From positions 1-64,000 of the forward strand of contig CAWKCO010000009.1 in assembly GCA_963848175.1 (NCBI GenBank): a stretch of 64,000 nt of DNA, given 5' to 3'. The translations under genes were made by a program, and so were the position numbers. The notes beneath the pieces are model-generated. The model saw nothing but the letters and a program-made list of their open reading frames with translations. It searched no databases and was not told where the DNA came from. Numbering within the stretch: the stretch's first letter is position 1; each line of letters opens with the position of its first letter. This DNA is from JAMZMI01 sp963848175 (GTDB lineage: Bacteria > Bacteroidota > Bacteroidia > Cytophagales > Cyclobacteriaceae). Below are positions 46,176-56,501 of the stretch, one piece after another.

Positions 46176-46817
46176 ATGAAAGTGATTTCGACAAATATTG
46201 GAGAGAGGCGCAAAATCCAATGGCTTGGGCAAGATGTGGAGACGGGAATATTTAAATCCCCAGTACCTGAAGGTATCTTCTTGGGGGAAACAGACGTGGC
46301 TAACGATCATGTTGTCAATCGCGAGTCGCATGGAGGAATAGACAAGGCCTGCTATTTATTTTCAGCCGAGGCATATCCAAATTTTCAGAGGCTATATCCG
46401 AGTTTGGAGTGGAACAACGGCATGTTTGGAGAAAACTTAACCGTTTCCAAGCTTGACGAAAAAGAAATCATGATTGGTTCGCTATATCAAATCGGTGATG
46501 CCATAGTGGAAGTATCAGAACCTCGGCAGCCCTGTTTTAAGTTAGGTGTTCGTTTTGGCACGCAAAAGATACTCAAGCATTTTATTGCCGCCGATCAGCC
46601 TGGGGTGTATGTACGTGTTTTGCAAAACGGCCATGTGAGAGCAGGAGATTCCATGGTGCTTCTCGCCAAAGGAAGCGATATCTCCATTAGAGATATTCAC
46701 CAATTGATGTTTAAAAAACACCAAAATCCTGACCTTATCCATGATGCTCTAGCTCTGGAGAAACTTGCTGAGAGTACGAAGGTGGATTTGAGGAAGTCAT
46801 TTAGTTTTAATCATTAA
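46176..46817 (+). CDS. MOSC-domain protein (YiiM-like)
   Basis: 213 residues. HGGIDKACYLF (near residue 48) and GMFGENLTV are MOSC hallmarks. The conserved molybdenum-ligand Cys is in RQPCFKLGVRFG near residue 120. A C-terminal helical segment (DALALEKLAESTKVDLRKS) follows. YiiM-type proteins reduce N-hydroxylated compounds with a molybdenum cofactor. The ATG abuts the phoH stop. A decayed copy of its 3' end is 1.4 kb downstream. Confidence 0.9.
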   Translation: MKVISTNIGERRKIQWLGQDVETGIFKSPVPEGIFLGETDVANDHVVNRESHGGIDKACYLFSAEAYPNFQRLYPSLEWNNGMFGENLTVSKLDEKEIMIGSLYQIGDAIVEVSEPRQPCFKLGVRFGTQKILKHFIAADQPGVYVRVLQNGHVRAGDSMVLLAKGSDISIRDIHQLMFKKHQNPDLIHDALALEKLAESTKVDLRKSFSFNH

Positions 46818-46931
46818 TGCAATTGACTTTTATTTCAACCTTAGCTACTAACTGACCATTCTTAATTGATTAAAAATACCTATTGAAAAGATTTTATAGC
46901 ACAAAAACGCTATATGGTTCTTTGGAATTCT

Positions 46932-47981
46932 CTAGGCTAAGTATGATTTTAACTTTCTTGCAATGCCTCTTGTATGAGTCAAGTCAAGAAGATTTATACC
47001 CCCTTTTGTTAACCTCTTAAGCATTCCCAATTTCGTAAAACCATAATACCATCTATTTTCTTCAAATCTCGTCAAGACTTTGAGAACATCTTGGTAATCA
47101 TTTTTATTCTCAATTTGATTAGGTGTCAGTTTAAACACTGACCGTACAAATTGGTCTCCGCATATTAATTCAAATCCATTTGTTCCCATCAAATTTGCTA
47201 GTGATTCAAGCGAGAAGTGAAAGGTGTGTGCATTTTGGAAATATTTGAGGATGTTCATTTCATAGTTCTTATGAATCTCCTTAATTCCAGGCACTTCAAT
47301 ATATACGAGTGTGTCCCTTTTTGAATACTTTTTAATAAGTGCTACCTCCTTGCGAACATCCAATATATGCTCTAGTATATGGGAGTATATTATTAAATCA
47401 GGTTCTTCGTTTGTAATCAAATCTGACAACATACCTACCTGCAAATCAAGATCATATGCTTCTTTCCCATAATCAACATACTCTTTGCCCAAATCAAGCC
47501 CTTTTACTTTGGCTCCTTTTTCTCTAAAAAAGTCAATAATACCTCCCGCTCCACAGCCAACTTCTAGAACGGAAATATCGGCAGAATCAAGTAGCCCATT
47601 TTTAATAAGGTAGTTATATATTCTTTCTCCTTTTTGTCTTTGCCGATCAAAGAAGGTCATATCGGGCTTTTCAATACCACCGTACAATTTGCGATATTCT
47701 GAATTATAAAAATGGATATATGATTCTTGTGTCATTCTGGGGCTAGTATAAATCAGCCCACAGGTATGACAAATATTGGTAGAAAAAAATAATCCATACC
47801 TATCTTTTTCTCCTAGCAGATCTTTGTTTGAAATTCTACAGATTGGGCATTCAATTTGCTCAAAAAGATATACTCCCTCTTCAACTTTCCTTTCAACTTC
47901 GGCCTTCATATTTAATTGCAACCTATTCAAACGTAATTCGGGCTTTTTATCATTTTTAAGGCGTGGAAAGAAGATATTCAT
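46932..47981 (-). CDS. Class I SAM methyltransferase with N-terminal zinc-finger-like motif
   Basis: 349 residues from the ATG at 47981. An N-terminal four-Cys cluster (CPIC and CHTCG, 30 apart) is followed by a Rossmann methyltransferase with VLEVGCGAGGIIDFFR (SAM site) and IIYSHILEHIL. The composition fits methyltransferases of surface glycan or antibiotic clusters. It is noticeably more AT-rich than its neighbours and lies opposite to them, so it was possibly acquired. The substrate is unknown. Confidence 0.88.
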   Translation of the reverse strand: MNIFFPRLKNDKKPELRLNRLQLNMKAEVERKVEEGVYLFEQIECPICRISNKDLLGEKDRYGLFFSTNICHTCGLIYTSPRMTQESYIHFYNSEYRKLYGGIEKPDMTFFDRQRQKGERIYNYLIKNGLLDSADISVLEVGCGAGGIIDFFREKGAKVKGLDLGKEYVDYGKEAYDLDLQVGMLSDLITNEEPDLIIYSHILEHILDVRKEVALIKKYSKRDTLVYIEVPGIKEIHKNYEMNILKYFQNAHTFHFSLESLANLMGTNGFELICGDQFVRSVFKLTPNQIENKNDYQDVLKVLTRFEENRWYYGFTKLGMLKRLTKGGINLLDLTHTRGIARKLKSYLA

Positions 47982-48399
47982 TAGTACCAAAAGGTTGATG
48001 GTGAGAGAAATACCAAATAATGTAAAGATAGACTTGATTGATCAAGGTGACATAATAATATCAAATAAGTCACGAGAAATTGATTAGCCATTACTCGGGT
48101 TCTACTCTTCTAGTAAAGCTGCTAGATATACAAGCCATTTTTGTTAATCATAAAACTTAGTGCAGCTATCTTGCCTGAGTGACCTCATTCATAATCAGCC
48201 AACATATAACAGATCATCTTAGGGTATATGTCCATGTTCGAGCAGAAGATTCCGTCACCTTATCCCTAATGCTTTAGCATTGCAAAAGTTATCACAAATC
48301 ACGAAAGTGGATTTGAGGAAAGTGAAATATTAGCATTAGGACAAACAATTCAACTATCTTATCAAAAACACTTGAGACTCATCCCCGTTAAACATCCAA
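47982..48399. other. Intergenic stretch with a MOSC gene remnant
   Basis: AT-rich gap of 418 bp between the methyltransferase and hydrolase starts. It holds no intact gene. The part from 48241 onward is the MOSC remnant described separately; the rest shows nothing I recognise. Confidence 0.6.
48241..48333 (+). pseudogene. Decayed copy of the MOSC gene 3' end
   Basis: Read in frame this gives NALALQKLSQITKVDLRKVKY and a stop. The MOSC protein ends DALALEKLAESTKVDLRKSF, so 12 of 17 residues from ALAL to LRK agree. Just upstream, CAGAAGATTCCGTCACCTTA resembles the preceding MOSC bases but needs a one-base shift, so the piece is not functional. It points to a duplication, or a second gene lost by replacement, across the methyltransferase block. 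Confidence 0.65.
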
Positions 48400-49326
48400 A
48401 TGCGTATTTTTTCGATTCTACTATTGATCACCTGCCTCTCTTGCAACAAGCATCCAGAAAATGAAATAGACCAAGGAATCGAAGACTTTTCGTCGATGGA
48501 CGTGGCGCCATTTCTCACAGACTCAAATTATTCAGATCGGGACAAGGATCACTATATTTTAAGAAACAACACCCAGCGCAAAAACACCCTTGTGGTTTTC
48601 ATAGGAGGGACGTACAGCACGCCTAAGAACTACAACCTTTTTTGTAATTATGCTGCGTCTATTGGTTTTGATGTCATCAGTATCTCCTATCCCAATCAAA
48701 CACCTGCAGCCTCACTTGCCAATGATCCCGACAGTCTTATTTTTGATAAATACAGAGAAGAAATTTGCTTTGGCAATAATGTGAGTTCTAAGGTGGAAGT
48801 CGACTCACTCAATGCGATCACCACAAGACTCCAGAATATCTTAAAATACCTCCATACTAAATCCCCAGATGAGGGTTGGGATCAATACCTCACAACATCT
48901 CAAGCCATCAATTGGCAAAACATTGTCGTTGCTGGACATTCACAGGGTGCTGGGCATGCTTGCTTTATAGCAAACAAACTTTTAGTACGTGGTGTAGTTA
49001 TGTTTTCAGGACCAAATGATTTTAGCGATTACCACAACCAGCCAGCCAAATGGCTATCAAAGCCTGGACTGACGCCTATGGACAAGCATTATTCCTTGCT
49101 ACACGCTCAAGATCAGATTGTCCCCTTTGAGCATCAGACCCAAGTTTTAAGAAGCCTTGGTTTATTGGAGGTGAATGAAAAGCCTACGGCAATTGATTTT
49201 TTATCACCTCCATATAACGATGCGCATGCATTGTCTATTTCCATTAAAGCCTTATCTAATCACAACGCTCCTGTAGGTGGTGACCCGATCTTGCCTGATG
49301 CTTGGACTTATATACTCAATCATTAG
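48400..49326 (+). CDS. Alpha/beta-hydrolase lipoprotein
   Basis: 308 residues. Signal peptide with lipobox LLLITCLSC (Cys15). A strand LVVFIGGTYSTP carries the oxyanion loop, and the nucleophile elbow is VVAGHSQGAGHACF. A Asp follows in SLLHAQDQIVPF and a His in NDAHALS near the end. It probably hydrolyses an ester or amide at the cell surface; no closer substrate is visible. Confidence 0.8.
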   Translation: MRIFSILLLITCLSCNKHPENEIDQGIEDFSSMDVAPFLTDSNYSDRDKDHYILRNNTQRKNTLVVFIGGTYSTPKNYNLFCNYAASIGFDVISISYPNQTPAASLANDPDSLIFDKYREEICFGNNVSSKVEVDSLNAITTRLQNILKYLHTKSPDEGWDQYLTTSQAINWQNIVVAGHSQGAGHACFIANKLLVRGVVMFSGPNDFSDYHNQPAKWLSKPGLTPMDKHYSLLHAQDQIVPFEHQTQVLRSLGLLEVNEKPTAIDFLSPPYNDAHALSISIKALSNHNAPVGGDPILPDAWTYILNH

Positions 49327-49358
49327 TGTGGCAAATGGTGTAAGAACACTTTATTAAA

Positions 49359-49958
49359 TCAAAGACTAGGCAACTGCCATTTGAATTTCACGGCTAAAAC
49401 TCGAAAAGTGAAGATAAAAGACGCTGTGATAGGCACATTCCATTCTCGCTCCAACCCAAATTGCAGCAACGTCACATACAGAATACCACCAGCAATACAG
49501 GTGAGTGCGTAGATTTCTTTGCGGAAGATCAGGGGAATTTCATTACAAACTATGTCTCGGGTGACACCCCCAAAGACCGCAGAAACCATCCCCATCAAGA
49601 TGCTCATAGTGGGAGAAATGCCGATATCCAAGCTTTTTTGCAATCCCAAAATGGTGAACACAGCGATACCAATGGTATCAAAAAGAAAAAATGTACGTCG
49701 CAATTTCTGAAGTCGTTGCTTAAAGATCAGCGCAAGGGTGATACCCAAGACAATCATTACCAGATATAATGAATTATTCATCCATGCGACAGGAGTACTC
49801 CCTATAAGCACATCTCGCAAAGTACCTCCTCCCAAAGCGGTAATAAAAGCCACCGCAGAGATGCCAAATACATCTAATTTTTTCTCATAAGCCGTCATTG
49901 CCCCACTAATAGCGAAGACCATAGTACCTACAATGTCGATGAAGTAAAGAATGCTCAA
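49359..49958 (-). CDS. TRIC/UPF0126-family membrane protein (cation channel-like)
   Basis: 199 residues, TTG start at 49958, with about six to seven membrane segments. The repeated Gly motifs GGGTLRDVLIG (near 45) and FGGVTRDIVCNEIP (near 130) mark the internal duplication of bacterial TRIC-type channels (UPF0126/YadS). These form trimeric potassium or cation pores, and some relatives are linked to glycine transport. It is convergent with the hydrolase and lies downstream of queG. Confidence 0.88.
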   Translation of the reverse strand: MSILYFIDIVGTMVFAISGAMTAYEKKLDVFGISAVAFITALGGGTLRDVLIGSTPVAWMNNSLYLVMIVLGITLALIFKQRLQKLRRTFFLFDTIGIAVFTILGLQKSLDIGISPTMSILMGMVSAVFGGVTRDIVCNEIPLIFRKEIYALTCIAGGILYVTLLQFGLEREWNVPITASFIFTFRVLAVKFKWQLPSL

Positions 49959-49986
49959 TGGACGTTTTTCTACAAAGGTAGGTTGA

Positions 49987-50916
49987 TTATTGGCTCTTTT
50001 TTAGAAAAGCAATGTTGCTCTTCAAGCCAGCATATTTAGCACGTTTCACCGCTGACTTTTTAAATACTTTTTGAAAAACTTCTTCAGTCATTTCCTCCCA
50101 GTCTTTGGTGTCAAATCCTTCCCAGCCCTGAGGTGAAAATGCAGGTTCGGAATGGGGTTTCGAAAATCGGTTCCAAGGGCAAACATCCTGACATATATCA
50201 CAGCCAAAAGCCCAATTTTCCATCTTTCCTTTAAAATCCGAAGGAATTTCATCCTTTAGCTCAATAGTCAGGTAGCTGATGCACTTGCTCCCATCTACTA
50301 CATACGGTTCGGTGATGGCATCTGTAGGACAAGCATCCTGACAGGCGGTACAAGTCCCACAATAATCTTTGATGGGTGCATCGGCTTCCAACTCCAAATC
50401 AATAATGAGCTCGGCCAGAAAAAAGAAACTTCCCATGCCACGATTGAGAAGCAAGCTATTTTTTCCAATCCACCCAAGGCCAGATTTAGCTGCCCATGCG
50501 CGCTCATGCACAGGTGCTGAATCTACAAAGGCACGGCCTTCCACTGCTCCAATTTCTTCTTCTATTCTCCCTAAAAAAGTCTTGAGTTTGTCTTTAATGA
50601 CAAAGTGATAATCTTGCCCGTAGGCATATTTTGCAATTTTAACATCCTTGTTTTCAGTATGATCAGTTTGTGGAAAGTAATTGTAAACTAAGGAAACGAC
50701 AGATTTTGCACCCGGCACCAGGTTTGTCGGATCCAGCCGCATATCAAAGTGGTTTTCGAGGTAACCCATTTTTCCTTGATAACCGCGCTTAAGCCATTCC
50801 TCCAGGTTTGATGCCTCCTCGGATAGAAAGCCTGCTTTTGCTATACCGCAAAACGAAAATCCTAGCTCCGTCGCTATGAATTTTATGAGTTGGCTTTGCT
50901 TGGCTGGGTCTTTCAT
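49987..50916 (-). CDS. queG: Epoxyqueuosine reductase QueG
   Basis: 309 residues. N-terminal DUF1730 region (LGFSFCGIAKAGFLSEEA, QGKMGYLENHFDMRLDP), then VDSAPVHERAWAAKSGLGWIGKN. Two [4Fe-4S] clusters are bound by CGTCTACQDACPTDAI and CGCDICQDVCPWN. It reduces epoxyqueuosine to queuosine in tRNA with a cobalamin cofactor. The C-terminus lacks the HEAT-like repeat domain of some relatives, which is normal for this length. Confidence 0.95.
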   Translation of the reverse strand: MKDPAKQSQLIKFIATELGFSFCGIAKAGFLSEEASNLEEWLKRGYQGKMGYLENHFDMRLDPTNLVPGAKSVVSLVYNYFPQTDHTENKDVKIAKYAYGQDYHFVIKDKLKTFLGRIEEEIGAVEGRAFVDSAPVHERAWAAKSGLGWIGKNSLLLNRGMGSFFFLAELIIDLELEADAPIKDYCGTCTACQDACPTDAITEPYVVDGSKCISYLTIELKDEIPSDFKGKMENWAFGCDICQDVCPWNRFSKPHSEPAFSPQGWEGFDTKDWEEMTEEVFQKVFKKSAVKRAKYAGLKSNIAFLKKSQ

Positions 50917-51002
50917 TAATCAAATTTGAGGCAAAGGTGCTTTGTTTTGTGTAATTACAAAATAGATCTTCAAATCCAAAATCAGATTCCCTTCAATGCC
51001 TG

Positions 51003-52167
51003 CTACTTCACAATTTCACGTGGAATGGCGGACGGCAAACGGCTCAGCATTTCATTATTGAGCAGCTGCAGTGACTTGTGGTGAAAGGAACTAATGTTAA
51101 TCGTATTATTTCCTTGTCTACCTACAAGAACCACTTCATCGCCCACTTGAACGTCACCTAATATGTGATACATCCACCATGAACAAGTTCATGTTGATCA
51201 AGCCCAACAATTGGCGCTTTTTTTCCTTGGATCAAAACGTGCCCACGGTTTGACTGAGCACGTGGATAACCGTTGGAATAGCCTAAAGGCATTACTGCTA
51301 CTTTCATATCTTGAGTAGCTTGATATGAAGTACCATAGCCAATAAACTCACCTGCATCCACATCTCGGACATCCATCACATCCGTTTTCCATGTAAATAA
51401 TCTCGTTTGAGCACTCCATCTGACTGTTTGCCTATCTCTTGAAGATGGGCATAATAAACATCTGGACTAGGCCAAAAACCATACTGTGCCACGCCTATGC
51501 GCACCATGTCATAAACTGTGTCTTTATGTGCCAAAGCTGCCGCAGAGCAGGCTATATGCCTGATCTCAGGCATGATGTTCTTTTGCTTGCATTCCTTCAA
51601 AAATGCTTTGTAACGATCATGTTGTGCGTTGATTTTAAACAAATTGGCGAAGCTCTCCGCTCCTCCAAAATGAGTGCATAGCCCTTTAAAAGCTATATGA
51701 GTGGCGCTGGCTTTTAGAAAAGTGAGTGTTTTTGAAAATTCCTTTTTCGGTAGCCCAGTACGATTAGCTCCTGTTTCCACCTCAATGTGCACTTTGGCTT
51801 GCTTGTTTAGCTTCTTCGCATTTTCAAGGACAAGCGGCAACCTTTCGTAATTAAAAACATAGAATTCTATATCATTGGCGATCGCCCATTCTATATCTTC
51901 CTTGTACAAAATACCCATGATCATTACATCACTTCTATCAGATTTAGCAGCAAGTACCTCCTCCGCTTCAAATGCTGAAGCAGTAGCAAAATGATTGATG
52001 CCAGCCTTCTCCGCCATCTTTACAAATTGGAGAATGCCGTGCCCATAGGCATTGGCTTTAACCACGGAAGAAATCCTCACATTTTCACCAACCTTCTTTT
52101 TCAGAAAATTAATGTTTTTAGTCAAAGAAGACTGACTTAGTTCTATTCTTGATGAGTGCCTTACCAT
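51003..52167 (-). CDS. alr: Alanine racemase-type PLP enzyme (frame broken three times)
   Basis: Reconstructed length is about 387 residues from the ATG at 52167. The PLP lysine is in VVKANAYGHG near residue 40, with the family motifs FKGLCTHFGG and RIGVAQYGFWP. C-terminal motifs EFIGYGTSYQA, MPLGYSNGYPR, and VGLINMNxFMVDV are intact after correction. Indels lie near 51393, 51200 and 51162. It interconverts L- and D-Ala. The ATG overlaps the stop of the preceding unknown gene (ATGGTAA), so translation is coupled. This tie to an ATP-grasp operon, not to cell-wall genes, is unusual. Confidence 0.8.
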
Positions 52168-54157
52168 AGTTTCGTTTGTTGATTCCAAATATAGGCTTTG
52201 CCCCAGCTCGAGCGCGCCATTTTTTCTACTCTATTTAGTTCTATTTCTGGAACTTCTATAAGCCAACTTTTCACATCTAAGGGGTTGTAATGAAAAGCAT
52301 AACTCCTTGCTGCAAATTGATAAAAGGGCAAGGAAGATTCTCCAGGTTTTTCGCCATGACCGTTTACCGACGGACGTACTTCTTGACCCCAGTCTTGTCT
52401 GCCTTCATTGTTTGGATTGAGGAAATATGCACGCATTTCTCCTCGTTGGGACTTTCGTCCACTCTTAATAGAGAGATAGCATGAAAACCAAGCATATCTC
52501 CTTTGTTGCTTGTGATAAAGATGCCAACAGGATTTGGGTACACCATGTGTTGATTTCCATTGTATTTTGGATGAAACGAAGCGTAAAAGACTCTCGTGAA
52601 TCCTGCAAAATCCATGATAGAAACACTAGGTACATCGTAGCATGATGCAAACCCCATCTGAATCCACTGACCGTACATCGCCGGATTCACCCATTTGTGC
52701 GCATCATCAAGCCTGCCGAAGCACAGCCTCATCATCTCATTATATATCTTATCTAAGTGAGGTACAAGCACTACAGACACTACATCTAGATCATAATCGA
52801 GTTTGTCCACTAGACCTTTGGCCAGTTGGCTAGATACCAAATCTGTGTATTCTCAAAACGCATAATCAAGTCATTTTGTGTAGAGACAGTAATGATCATG
52901 TCTATGAGTTTGGCAGGCGAATGCTGACTCCACATACTGATCCCCCTTGCTGACTGGCATGTAGGGTTATTTCCCTGCCCTACTCCTAGTGGCTGTCCTA
53001 AAACTTTTATTGTACCGCCTATGAGGTACTGCAAAGCCGTGACATCAGCATCAGGATCTGTAAGGGATTTTAATGATTCGTTTTTCACTCTTGGAATTCA
53101 CCTGGATTTTACGCAGATTCTCAAGCCCAACACGCACGGGTCTTCTTGAAAAGAGGTTTTTTCCAAGCATGCTCGCCAGCCCATAGATGCACTGGCAATT
53201 GTCCCAACTCACAGTTTCCAGAATGAGCTTGGAAATGAGCTTATGAAACTTCTCCCATTCGGCCATACCCACGGTCATTGAGGTCTAAGACAGAGTGGTA
53301 CCAAATCGGGGTATTCTTACGTAAGTTTTTTAAGCAAAAGTGCATGATGACCACTCACAAGCCTGTAGCATTCATGTGCTCACCCATGTCATGTGCCTCA
53401 TCTAGCCAGTATTTTGCTCGATCACTTTTGGCTAAGAATGCAGATAAGCATCTACTTCTTTATTTTCCTTTGCTCCTTTGGATGGGGCAAAAAGGGCATC
53501 AATAAACAGGCGCATCGTTCGATCGTTTTCAGTATCTCCTGATGTATCAAATCGTCTGTCCACCAAACTGATGAGCTCTCTGGCTTTGCGTGTGCGAATC
53601 GGACGTTGAGCACAAATCAGCCGCACTTCTTCCACCAGTTTTTCATAGACACCATCTAAATCCATTTCGGACATAATGAAGCCAAATAGGTTGAAGGTTT
53701 TCTTCAGCTCACGCTCGGTCATCACGGCTCTGGTTTCTTCTGTAGGCTCGCGCAGCGCAAATTCAAGATTGTGAACAATGACTTCTTCTAAGAAGCTCTG
53801 TGCGTCCTCAGCTGTTATCGCCTCACAAACATCTTCACCTTTTGCATAGCGCAAAAGTCGAAGCTCTGAGAGCAATTCTATTGTTGAGGTAGGATGACCA
53901 GCCTTCAGCGTGCCTTTCACAAGAAACGGAACCAGCTTGTCTGGATCGCTCCACGGAGAGCCTTTGAAGTAACCTGCCTCTATCAAGTTCCACACTCTTT
54001 CCATATAAATGAGTCAGACCATTTCTGGTCAGACTCAAGAATCTACTTGACTAGCGAGCCGTGTGAGTTTGTCATGTTTGGTTAGGTCTCCTGAGTCCTT
54101 AAACTCTTGAAAACTTTTATCAAAATTGCTAAATACCTTATCGGTTATTTCTGTCAT
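52161..54157 (-). CDS. Unrecognised protein of ~665 residues, possible cysteine-hydrolase domain (frame broken ~8 times)
   Basis: Start ATG at 54157 preceded by AAGGA; the frame resumes after indels near 54037, 54004, 53435, 53262, 53085, 52845 and 52448. A stop at 53355-53357 is in frame. I do not recognise the family. The N-terminal half is helical (KERVWNLIEAGYF, MSEMDLDGVYEKLVEEV). The C-terminal half has QGNNPTCQSARGISMW, then GFHAISLLRVDES and YFLNPNNEGRQDWG, an order Cys-His-Asn as in papain-like or transglutaminase folds. It overlaps alr and follows an ATP-grasp gene. Confidence 0.65.
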
Positions 54158-54187
54158 TTATTCCTTTTGGAAATGTGTTTAATAAAT

Positions 54188-54214
54188 AACCCCGCAGCAA
54201 GCTGACGGGGTTTT
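54188..54214. terminator. Hairpin terminator between the ATP-grasp and unknown genes
   Basis: AACCCCG pairs with CGGGGTT and CAGC with GCTG inside it, with a single bulged A. A TTTT run follows on the plus strand; on the minus strand the tail is A/T-rich but not a clean T run. If active on the minus strand, the unknown gene and alr would need their own promoter. Confidence 0.6.
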
Positions 54215-54281
54215 GATTAGAATTTACTACGTAAATAATATTGTCTTCGATACATACATCAAAGCATTAAACCACTTCAGA

Positions 54282-55506
54282 TTAAATATAGAAATCTGTT
54301 TTTTCGTATTGTGTAAGCAGCTCCGTCATACGATCTGGATCTTCTCCTTTGAAATTGATGGTTCCAAAGTGATTACCAAACCCACTCACGATCACCACTT
54401 ATTTTTTGACCTTCATACGGAGCAATTAGATTGTGTCATACGAAGTATGGATCGTTGTTGAGTTCCTCTGGAATTTCCAACTTTGAAAACTGACGCTTGC
54501 GAGGATAGATCATCACATTTCCGTTATAGTTTTTCGGTTTGAAATCTTTTGGTGGGAAAAATTTCATCCAATTCTGCTTCAGTGATATTTGGATCATGAC
54601 AAATCACAAATGCTGCAAGTGCATCAAATTCATACGATTTGGAGCAAAGCTCCAAAATATGACCACCAGGTATTCTGCATGCAGTTTCACCAAAGTTGAG
54701 TTCATCATTTTCAGTAAAAAACCACTCAGGGTGTACCATGCCGTATTCTATACCGAATATGTCCACCATTTTCTGTACTTGCTTGTGAATCAAATCACGT
54801 TTGGTAGCAAGTAATTTCCTTCGGGAATGAAATTGGAATATCCAAGCTTCACATATTCTGTGATATTCAAGAAGCGAATTTTTCCTTTATTAATAAAAGC
54901 CTCGCAAGAAAACTCTCTTCCTGGCAAGTGACTTTCTGCCAAGCATGGAAAATCACTTTCCTCACATTTTTCATCAATATCTGCTTCTGAGCGCAAGAGT
55001 CTGTGCCCTATTGTTCCCGCAGATGCGAAAGGCTTGATGTGTACCCAGCTATCTTCTTCACCGTCCAGTTGTAGATTGGCCTGATTCAGTCGCTTCATAA
55101 AGGCTTTTACACCTTCTTTATTAAATACTTCCTCAAAAAGACCTACACGCAATCCGCCAATGAGCGCCTTACGCTTCATCATGGCTTTGTTTCTAAATAG
55201 AAAATGCGCGGTTGAGTACTCGCTGATCCCTCTGTAGATAGAATTCAAAGCACCTGCCCACTCTACAGTCTCTTCATAAAGCGGTACAGCCACATCAGCA
55301 TCAAAAGCCTTTAGTTTTTCAAATAAATCCAAAGAATTGGAAGTGTCACTCCACTCATCCAGCTGATAAGGAAGAAAGGGGATATTATTTTCAGCGGCGT
55401 AAGATTCAAAATCAGGAAAGGAAACCACCACAAAAGGTCTTCCAGTTTTTTGCATACTTTCAATTACGGGTAAGCTCCAACCCATCAATGCGAAACATTT
55501 AGCCAT
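54282..55506 (-). CDS. ATP-grasp ligase (carboxylate-amine type), frame broken four times
   Basis: About 405 residues starting MAKCFALMGWSL. It has a preATP-grasp Rossmann half, then WVHIKPFASAGTIGHRLL, CLAESHLPGREFSCEAFI and a metal-binding EWFFTENDELNFGETACRIPGG near residue 250. This order is that of ATP-grasp enzymes that join a carboxylate to an amine, such as amino acid ligases. Frames slip near 54801, 54559, 54437 and 54390. Length and motifs do not fit D-Ala-D-Ala ligase closely. Substrate unknown; alr and the unknown gene follow on the same strand. Confidence 0.78.
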
Positions 55507-55939
55507 TCTATTTTTTAGTTTAAAATTTGAAATTATTTTATGAGAACGAAGACACCCACACTGCGCACAGAATGTGCAAAAGAAAAAGGCATGACAATAA
55601 GTCCAACAATGATTAGTGTACCTATAATCTAATGGTTCTCAGCCGATAAGGTTGCGAAAAATGTCAATTGACTTTTCAGTGCAATGATTTATACGAATAG
55701 TTCAATTGAATTACCAAGTTTTCGAACAATTTTGCTAAAAATCATTTTAGTGTTGTATGCCCCAACCCGAAAAGCATCCAATTGATACTTTGAGCAAGAG
55801 CAACAAATATAATTCAACTCAAATCAGCAGTGTTTCGTCTCCTTACTTCTAAAAATTGAGACCCATTGGGTAGCCTGTCCAATATTTTCTGGTTATTTTG
55901 ACGAAATCGAATTTTCTAAGCATAAACCGAACTTACGTT
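55507..55939. other. Intergenic, no gene seen
   Basis: 433 bp of AT-rich sequence between the ATP-grasp start and the NTF2-like start. Only very short frames are present. The palindrome TTCAATTGAA near 55700 is too short to interpret. Confidence 0.55.
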
Positions 55940-56318
55940 ATGAATATTCAACAAAACAAAACCAATGCTATTTACTTTCTACCGCATGGCCTTTGAAGGA
56001 AATCCCAAGGGAGCAGTGGAAAAGTATGTTGGTAGAGAATATATCCAGCACAATCCTGCGGTAGCCAATGGCACTGAGGGATTTATTGAGTACTTTGAAA
56101 AAATGCAGCAAGAGTACCCAGAGAAATCCATCGAATTTGTACGCTGCATTGCAGAAGGTGACTTGGTTGCTCTCCATACGCATCAGATCTGGCCAGGTAA
56201 TGACCAATATGTAACAATGGACTTTTTTCGTTTTGATGACAAAGGCAAAATTTGCGAACACTGGGATGCCATTCAGCAAATCCCAGAACACTCTGAGAAC
56301 CTCAATAAAATGTATTAA
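55940..56318 (+). CDS. NTF2-like (SnoaL) protein, one frameshift
   Basis: 125 residues after correcting one excess T near 55971-55973. The protein reads MNIQQNKTNAI, TFYRMAFEGNPKGAVEKYV, then YIQHNPAVANGTEGFIEYF and HTHQIWPG, with the C-terminal DFFRFDDKGKICEHWDAIQ typical of the SnoaL-like fold. It probably binds or converts a small hydrophobic molecule. Without the correction the start falls at an internal ATG at 55965, which leaves out the first helix. Confidence 0.8.
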
Positions 56319-56501
56319 TAGCAAATAGCCACTGTTTTTAAAGTTGCTCAACCCATCTCTATGTCAGTAAAACATCACCATTTATTGTGCTTTTATTAAC
56401 AATCGCTATACAGAACTGATCCGAGGTGGAATCATAAGCTGGTATTTTATTAATCCCTCTTATCTTAGAGGTGCTAAAAACTTTTTGACTTTAACTTAAC
56501 A

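Noticed and set aside
52161..54157. Treating each open frame in this stretch as a separate small gene
   Set aside because: The pieces join into one protein of constant style with consistent secondary-structure pattern when single-base slips are allowed; none has its own start context.
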